From NCBI GenBank assembly GCA_035301345.1, contig DATGUM010000033.1, positions 1-9,463 of the forward strand: 9,463 nucleotides of DNA, written 5' to 3'. The notes below the pieces were generated by a model. That model did not search any database. It was not told where the DNA came from and saw only the letters and a list, made by a program, of their open reading frames with translations. This document shows, piece after piece, positions 5,994-9,463 of the stretch (position 1 is its first letter; every line of letters begins with the position of its first letter). The translations under genes and the position numbers were made by a program. Source of the DNA: CALAMD01 sp035301345. Lineage in GTDB: Bacteria > Bacillota > Bacilli > Bacillales > Amphibacillaceae.

Positions 5994-6953
5994 ATGCTCG
6001 GCTTATTTTCAGAACGAAAAGAAGATATTGAACAATTTAAACAGAAGATTGACGATTTGAATAAACAACTCGATGAAAAAGATCATGCGTTTCAAATTTT
6101 CCTTAACGAATTACATAAAGAACTGATTGATACGATTGAACAACACGATAAAGTTAACAACCAGCATGATGAAATTGGTGATATGCTGCAACATTTATTA
6201 ACAGAATTCAATGACGTTGAGCAGAGTACAAATGAGTCCGCAGAGATTTCAGAACAATCAACGACTTACGGTGAACATCTGTTATCATCCGTTTCAGAAA
6301 TGATTCATTTATCAAATAAAAGTCAGGCAGCCGTCTCAGACGTTGAACACGTCATCGGCGAACTTGGTGATCAATCAACATCGACAACAGAGACGATGAA
6401 TGCTTTAAGCGAACGTTCAAAACAAATTACACAAATTGTCCAAGTCATTGAAGACATCTCGAACCAAACGAATTTACTCGCACTCAACGCTTCTATCGAG
6501 GCGGCACGAGCAGGCGAACACGGGCAAGGATTTGCTGTCGTTGCTGAAGAAGTGAGAAAGCTTGCAGAAAGTACGAAGCAAAGCACGGAAAACATATCTG
6601 CGCTCACGGTTAATATCGAAGAACAAATTGAGCGCGCCTACTCAGACAACCAGAAAAACTTGTTACTCGTCGAAGAAGGCATTACGAAAAGCTCACGAAC
6701 GTCTGGGCGAATTAACGATTTACTCGCACGAATTGATGACGTTGACGATAACGTACAAAAGCTTTTACAACGAATCGAACAGCAGAAACAGTCAAGTGAA
6801 GATGTTTTAAGTAAATTCCAAGTGACGACAAATTTATTCGATGACGCGAATGAACTTATCGTGACGCACATCGATGAAGCGGAAGTTGTGACTGTCAAAC
6901 TACTTGAAGCACTTGATTTCGTAAAACATTCACTCAATGAACAGAACAAATGA
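5994..6953 (+). CDS. Soluble methyl-accepting chemotaxis protein (YfmS-like)
   Basis: This 319-residue receptor has no membrane segment, signal peptide or HAMP domain. Residues 8-60 look like a charged coiled coil; the signalling domain fills the rest. The hairpin tip that contacts CheA and CheW is clear: EDISNQTNLLALNASIEAA (153-171) followed by GEHGQGFAVVAEEVRKLAEST (174-194). No globular sensor domain (PAS, globin, GAF, Cache) is recognisable, so the input is unknown. Size and layout resemble Bacillus YfmS. The start is ATG 5994 because AGGAGG (5982-5987) precedes it by 6 nt; an in-frame ATG at 5979 would put that site inside the gene. It is flanked by terminators and convergent with SLH gene 3, so it appears to be a single-gene unit, with no sequence link to the surface proteins beyond adjacency. 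Confidence 0.92.
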   Translation: MLGLFSERKEDIEQFKQKIDDLNKQLDEKDHAFQIFLNELHKELIDTIEQHDKVNNQHDEIGDMLQHLLTEFNDVEQSTNESAEISEQSTTYGEHLLSSVSEMIHLSNKSQAAVSDVEHVIGELGDQSTSTTETMNALSERSKQITQIVQVIEDISNQTNLLALNASIEAARAGEHGQGFAVVAEEVRKLAESTKQSTENISALTVNIEEQIERAYSDNQKNLLLVEEGITKSSRTSGRINDLLARIDDVDDNVQKLLQRIEQQKQSSEDVLSKFQVTTNLFDDANELIVTHIDEAEVVTVKLLEALDFVKHSLNEQNK

Positions 6954-7014
6954 ATAACAACTAAAAACAACACTGAAAGACGTAACTGATGTGCACCCCT
7001 GCCTAAATGAGAGC

Positions 7015-7052
7015 AGAAAAAATCACCTTCCCGATAGTCGGGAAAGGTGATT
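7015..7052 (-). terminator. Intrinsic terminator of SLH gene 3
   Basis: Arms 7021-7034 and 7038-7052 pair with a single bulged base around a 3-nt loop. On the minus strand the hairpin is followed by TTTTTTCTG. It lies about 95 nt past the gene 3 stop. The plus side lacks a T run, so it serves leftward transcription mainly and may slow rightward read-through from the chemoreceptor gene. Confidence 0.85.
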
Positions 7053-7074
7053 GATTAGCATAATTGTGTAAATA

Positions 7075-7107
7075 ATCTTTGTGACAAAGATAGTTTATAT
7101 TTTTTTA
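7075..7107 (+). terminator. Weak possible terminator for the chemoreceptor gene
   Basis: ATCTTTG (7075-7081) pairs with CAAAGAT (7085-7091), loop TGA. A T run follows but begins about nine bases after the stem. This is the only plus-strand candidate seen downstream of the chemoreceptor gene. Confidence 0.25.
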
Positions 7108-7146
7108 CCAATGACGCCATATATTTAAAGCTATTTTAATTAGGAA

Positions 7147-9246
7147 TTAATCTAATTGATATGCTCTTAAAGCTGATAGCCCCGCTTCGATTCTTTGTGC
7201 TTGTGACGTTGGTGCAAAATATAACTTACCATTTCTATCTTGTCCTTGCATAATTTGTTGTGCAACAACGGCACTTACTTCTGCTTCTGCCCACGAAGGT
7301 ATGCTACTTTGATCTTCAAATAATGTCGGGCCGCCAAAGCCATCCATCGGTAAATCGTATGCTCTTGCTACCATCGTCGCAATTTCCGCTCGACTAATTT
7401 TTTGCGATGGATTAAATTTCCCTGCAGCATCTCCTTTAATAATACCGAGTGATTTAGCTTTTGCTACTTCTTTCTTTGCCCAATTAGGAATCGAACGATC
7501 GTCTTTAAAACCTGTAGATTCAGTACCAACATTTTCACCTAATGCATTAATAATAACAACAGCAAATTCCGCTCGTGTTATATTATCAGCCGGTCGAAAT
7601 GTGAATGTTCCAGGTTGATTAGCATTCGGTGAACCACTCATAATGCCCGTTTCAACAATTTCTGTCACATCATCTCGTCCCCAATAACCACTTGAGACAT
7701 CTGTTAAGCTGTCAAACGGAGTATCTCGTAAAACTGGATAATCATTTTTGCTTAATTTCCATGTGCTTGTAAAATTCCAGTTTTTAAACGTTGATCGCTT
7801 TTGTAAATTAATAGTTGCCTCACCTGTAGCACCATCGCTATCTAACATTGTTGTTGTTTCTTTATCATAAAAATTCGGTGCATTAGTTGAGAATTTACCA
7901 AAAACATCATTACCGACAAGTCCACCTAACTCGTTGCTTCCTGTTACTTTACCGCTCGCATATGACCTTTCAATTGTTGATGCTGGGTTAAAACCAACAA
8001 GTCCGCCGACATTAACTTCACCTGAAACATTTCCTCTTGCATATGTGTCAATAATTTTCGATGCGTCTTTCGTTTCACCAATAAGTCCACCAACATTATC
8101 ACCTGTTGCAATGACAGGGCTTGTCGAGTAACTCTTTTGGACAATACCATCATTATGGAAATGATAACCAATTAAGCCACCGACAGAATTAATCCCGTAC
8201 ACTTCTCCAGTCGAGTGACTATTGGAAATAGCTATTCCATTGTTTCTTCCAACAAGTCCGCCAACATATTTTTTTCCAGTCACTGTTCCTGTTGCATAAC
8301 TATTTGTAACTGGCGCTACTGTTGAAGAACTAAGTGAACCAATCAATCCACCAACACGTTCACCATTAGATGCATGAACATCACCAGTCGCATAACTATC
8401 TGTTACCTCTCCTTTAAATGGTGTAACACGTCCTGCTAATCCACCAACATCACTAGATGTATCATTGTGTGTACTCGTCACTTTTGCAGACGATGAGCTA
8501 TTTATAATATTAGTAGCTTCTCCTGCAAGGCCACCAATACCACGTCCCGTAGTTGATACAGAGCCTTTTGATGTACTGTTTTCAATGACAGCTCCCTCTC
8601 CACCACCTGAAGAAATAAGACCTCCCGCTCGACTTGTACTTGTAACTGTAACATCTGCATGACTATTTTTAATCTTAGCATTTGAAAGATAGCCGGCCAC
8701 TCCACCGACAGAATCTACACCTGAGATTCTGTCGGTGGAGTGGCCGGCAGAATCTACACCTGAGATTTTTCCGCTAACCGTTACATTTTCGATCAATCCA
8801 CCGAGCCCTATATGCCCTAATAAAGCTCCGACATTATGGCCAGCATTAACGTTTACATTAACAAGGTTCACATTGGAAAAACTAGCTTTTCCACTAACAT
8901 CTCCAAATAACCCAGCCCTATTTTTATTGCTATCTATCATTAAACCAGTAATATCATAACCTTTGCCGTCAAAAGTACCTTTAAATCCATCAATGGCTTC
9001 CCATCCCCCACCAGTATTATATGGCGCTACATCTAAGTTAATATTTCCTCCTAAAACATAATCACCTTCCACGTCATGACGAATATCGTCAAGTTGTTGG
9101 GGCGTCGTAATGACTACTGGATTGGCTGCCTCAGCATGTTGCATGTTACTTGTAATTAAAAAAGCAAAAAATATTAGAACAAAACAAAATAACCCAATAA
9201 CACCTTTCGATACATGAGAGTTTAAAGAGTGCTTATCGCTCACCAT
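7147..9246 (-). CDS. Secreted GLUG-repeat surface protein with three SLH domains (paralogue 3)
   Basis: The product is 699 residues. A signal peptide covers about 1-40 (core IGLFCFVLIFFAFLI, likely cleavage after AEA). The N-terminal block has VITTPQQLD and FKGTFDGKGYDITGLMI. About ten GLUG repeats span roughly 139-445. The FYDKETTTM linker starts near 458. Three SLH domains have TRAE at 557-560, SRAE at 618-621 and a degenerate QRIE at 684-687. It should be anchored to pyruvylated secondary cell-wall polysaccharide. The start is ATG 9246, 7 nt after GGAG (9257-9254); a TTG at 9249 is only 4 nt away. Residues 167-179 (AGHSTDRISGVDS) look like an in-frame insertion linked to the perfect inverted repeat at 8692-8748; without it the sequence reads ISGVDS-VGGVAG, a normal GLUG repeat. 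Its SLH region is clearly more diverged than those of genes 1 and 2. Confidence 0.93.
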   Translation of the reverse strand: MVSDKHSLNSHVSKGVIGLFCFVLIFFAFLITSNMQHAEAANPVVITTPQQLDDIRHDVEGDYVLGGNINLDVAPYNTGGGWEAIDGFKGTFDGKGYDITGLMIDSNKNRAGLFGDVSGKASFSNVNLVNVNVNAGHNVGALLGHIGLGGLIENVTVSGKISGVDSAGHSTDRISGVDSVGGVAGYLSNAKIKNSHADVTVTSTSRAGGLISSGGGEGAVIENSTSKGSVSTTGRGIGGLAGEATNIINSSSSAKVTSTHNDTSSDVGGLAGRVTPFKGEVTDSYATGDVHASNGERVGGLIGSLSSSTVAPVTNSYATGTVTGKKYVGGLVGRNNGIAISNSHSTGEVYGINSVGGLIGYHFHNDGIVQKSYSTSPVIATGDNVGGLIGETKDASKIIDTYARGNVSGEVNVGGLVGFNPASTIERSYASGKVTGSNELGGLVGNDVFGKFSTNAPNFYDKETTTMLDSDGATGEATINLQKRSTFKNWNFTSTWKLSKNDYPVLRDTPFDSLTDVSSGYWGRDDVTEIVETGIMSGSPNANQPGTFTFRPADNITRAEFAVVIINALGENVGTESTGFKDDRSIPNWAKKEVAKAKSLGIIKGDAAGKFNPSQKISRAEIATMVARAYDLPMDGFGGPTLFEDQSSIPSWAEAEVSAVVAQQIMQGQDRNGKLYFAPTSQAQRIEAGLSALRAYQLD
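8692..8748. repeat. Perfect 25-bp inverted repeat inside SLH gene 3
   Basis: Arm 8692-8716 is the exact reverse complement of 8724-8748; the 7-bp spacer is ACACCTG. The arms are GC-richer than the surroundings (GCCGGCCACTCC...). The structure lies wholly within coding sequence and does not break the frame. It has no T run, so it is not a terminator, but the mRNA could fold into a very stable hairpin here. Confidence 0.97.
8709..8767. repeat. 20-bp direct repeat, period 39 bp, inside SLH gene 3
   Basis: Bases 8709-8728 are identical to 8748-8767. The 39-bp period equals 13 codons and duplicates the residues ISGVDS. Together with the inverted repeat it marks the limits of an inserted 39-bp segment. 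Confidence 0.95.
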
Positions 9247-9337
9247 CAAACAACTCCATTCATTTTTTATTTTAAAAACAAATCACTCTTAACTAAGAAA
9301 TATCTCACCCCCCACTTTAAAACAAATTAATATCTTT

Positions 9338-9369
9338 ATTATAAATGCATAAAGTTAAAACTAGGTTAA
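9338..9369 (-). promoter_or_regulatory. Promoter block with 11-bp-spaced TTAAC repeats upstream of SLH gene 3
   Basis: On the minus strand TTAACC (9369-9364) and TTAACT (9358-9353) are 11 bp apart, and a perfect -10 TATAAT (9343-9338) follows 9 bp after the second. No normal -35 fits. The repeats occupy about -23 to -39 from the start point, where PhoP core boxes sit in activated Bacillus promoters. This supports a positively regulated promoter; the regulator is inferred. Confidence 0.6.
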
Positions 9370-9463
9370 GTTTCAAGAATTATTTGATTATTTAATTAAA
9401 TAACATAGTGACAACTACAATTAACACTCTCTGTGCTCCCTTGAAATAGTTCTTAAACCATTG
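9370..9463. other. Intergenic end of window, no gene seen
   Basis: This AT-rich stretch contains a palindrome TTATTTAATTAAATAA (9387-9402) and no convincing coding frame. I see no RNA element or terminator in it. Confidence 0.5.

Noticed and set aside
8692..8748. The perfect inverted repeat as a transposon end, phage attachment site or terminator
   Set aside because: There is no transposase, no target-site duplication flanking an element and no T run. A fold-back insertion explains both the inverted and the direct repeats.
7934..8959. Several open frames on the plus strand across SLH gene 3
   Set aside because: They are shadows of the repetitive GLUG coding sequence on the other strand, with no ribosome binding sites or recognisable products.

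Overview
The window looks like a low-GC Gram-positive chromosome, most likely Bacillaceae. The pointers are strong AGGAGG-type ribosome binding sites, sigma-A-like promoters, a class I SAM riboswitch (S-box), U-tailed hairpin terminators, a YfmS-like soluble chemoreceptor, and secreted proteins anchored by S-layer homology (SLH) domains. Species cannot be named from the sequence.

Layout from left to right. At 1-350, minus strand, a complete S-box leader (promoter, SAM aptamer, alternative stem, strong terminator hairpin) points out of the left edge, so the gene it controls lies outside the window. At 452-1219, minus strand, is a crotonase-superfamily protein of the ECHDC3 type that lacks both glutamates of true enoyl-CoA hydratases. 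A divergent promoter region (1300-1410) separates it from the first of three paralogous surface-protein genes. The first two, at 1521-3626 (+) and 3967-5778 (+), each have their own promoter-like block and terminator. A cytoplasmic methyl-accepting chemotaxis protein follows at 5994-6953 (+). The third paralogue (7147-9246) is on the minus strand, convergent with the chemoreceptor gene.

The three paralogues share one architecture: signal peptide, a conserved N-terminal block, a run of GLUG repeats (probably a beta-helix), a short conserved linker, and three C-terminal SLH domains that should bind pyruvylated secondary cell-wall polysaccharide. They are mosaic. Genes 1 and 2 are about 93% identical over the last 241 residues (hand count), while the GLUG part of gene 1 resembles gene 3 more, and the N-terminus of gene 2 resembles gene 3 more. 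All three are preceded by TTAAC-type hexamers repeated every 11 bp, the geometry of PhoP/WalR-class response-regulator sites, which suggests joint control.

The most unusual points are: (a) a perfect 25-bp inverted repeat inside gene 3, best explained as an in-frame 39-bp fold-back (template-switch) insertion that added 13 residues, six of them encoded by the antisense strand of the neighbouring GLUG motif; (b) a 36-bp leader block, 35/36 identical, upstream of genes 1 and 2 where the surrounding leaders have diverged; (c) a terminator-like hairpin between the promoter block and the start of gene 2. No wholly new multi-gene system is evident.
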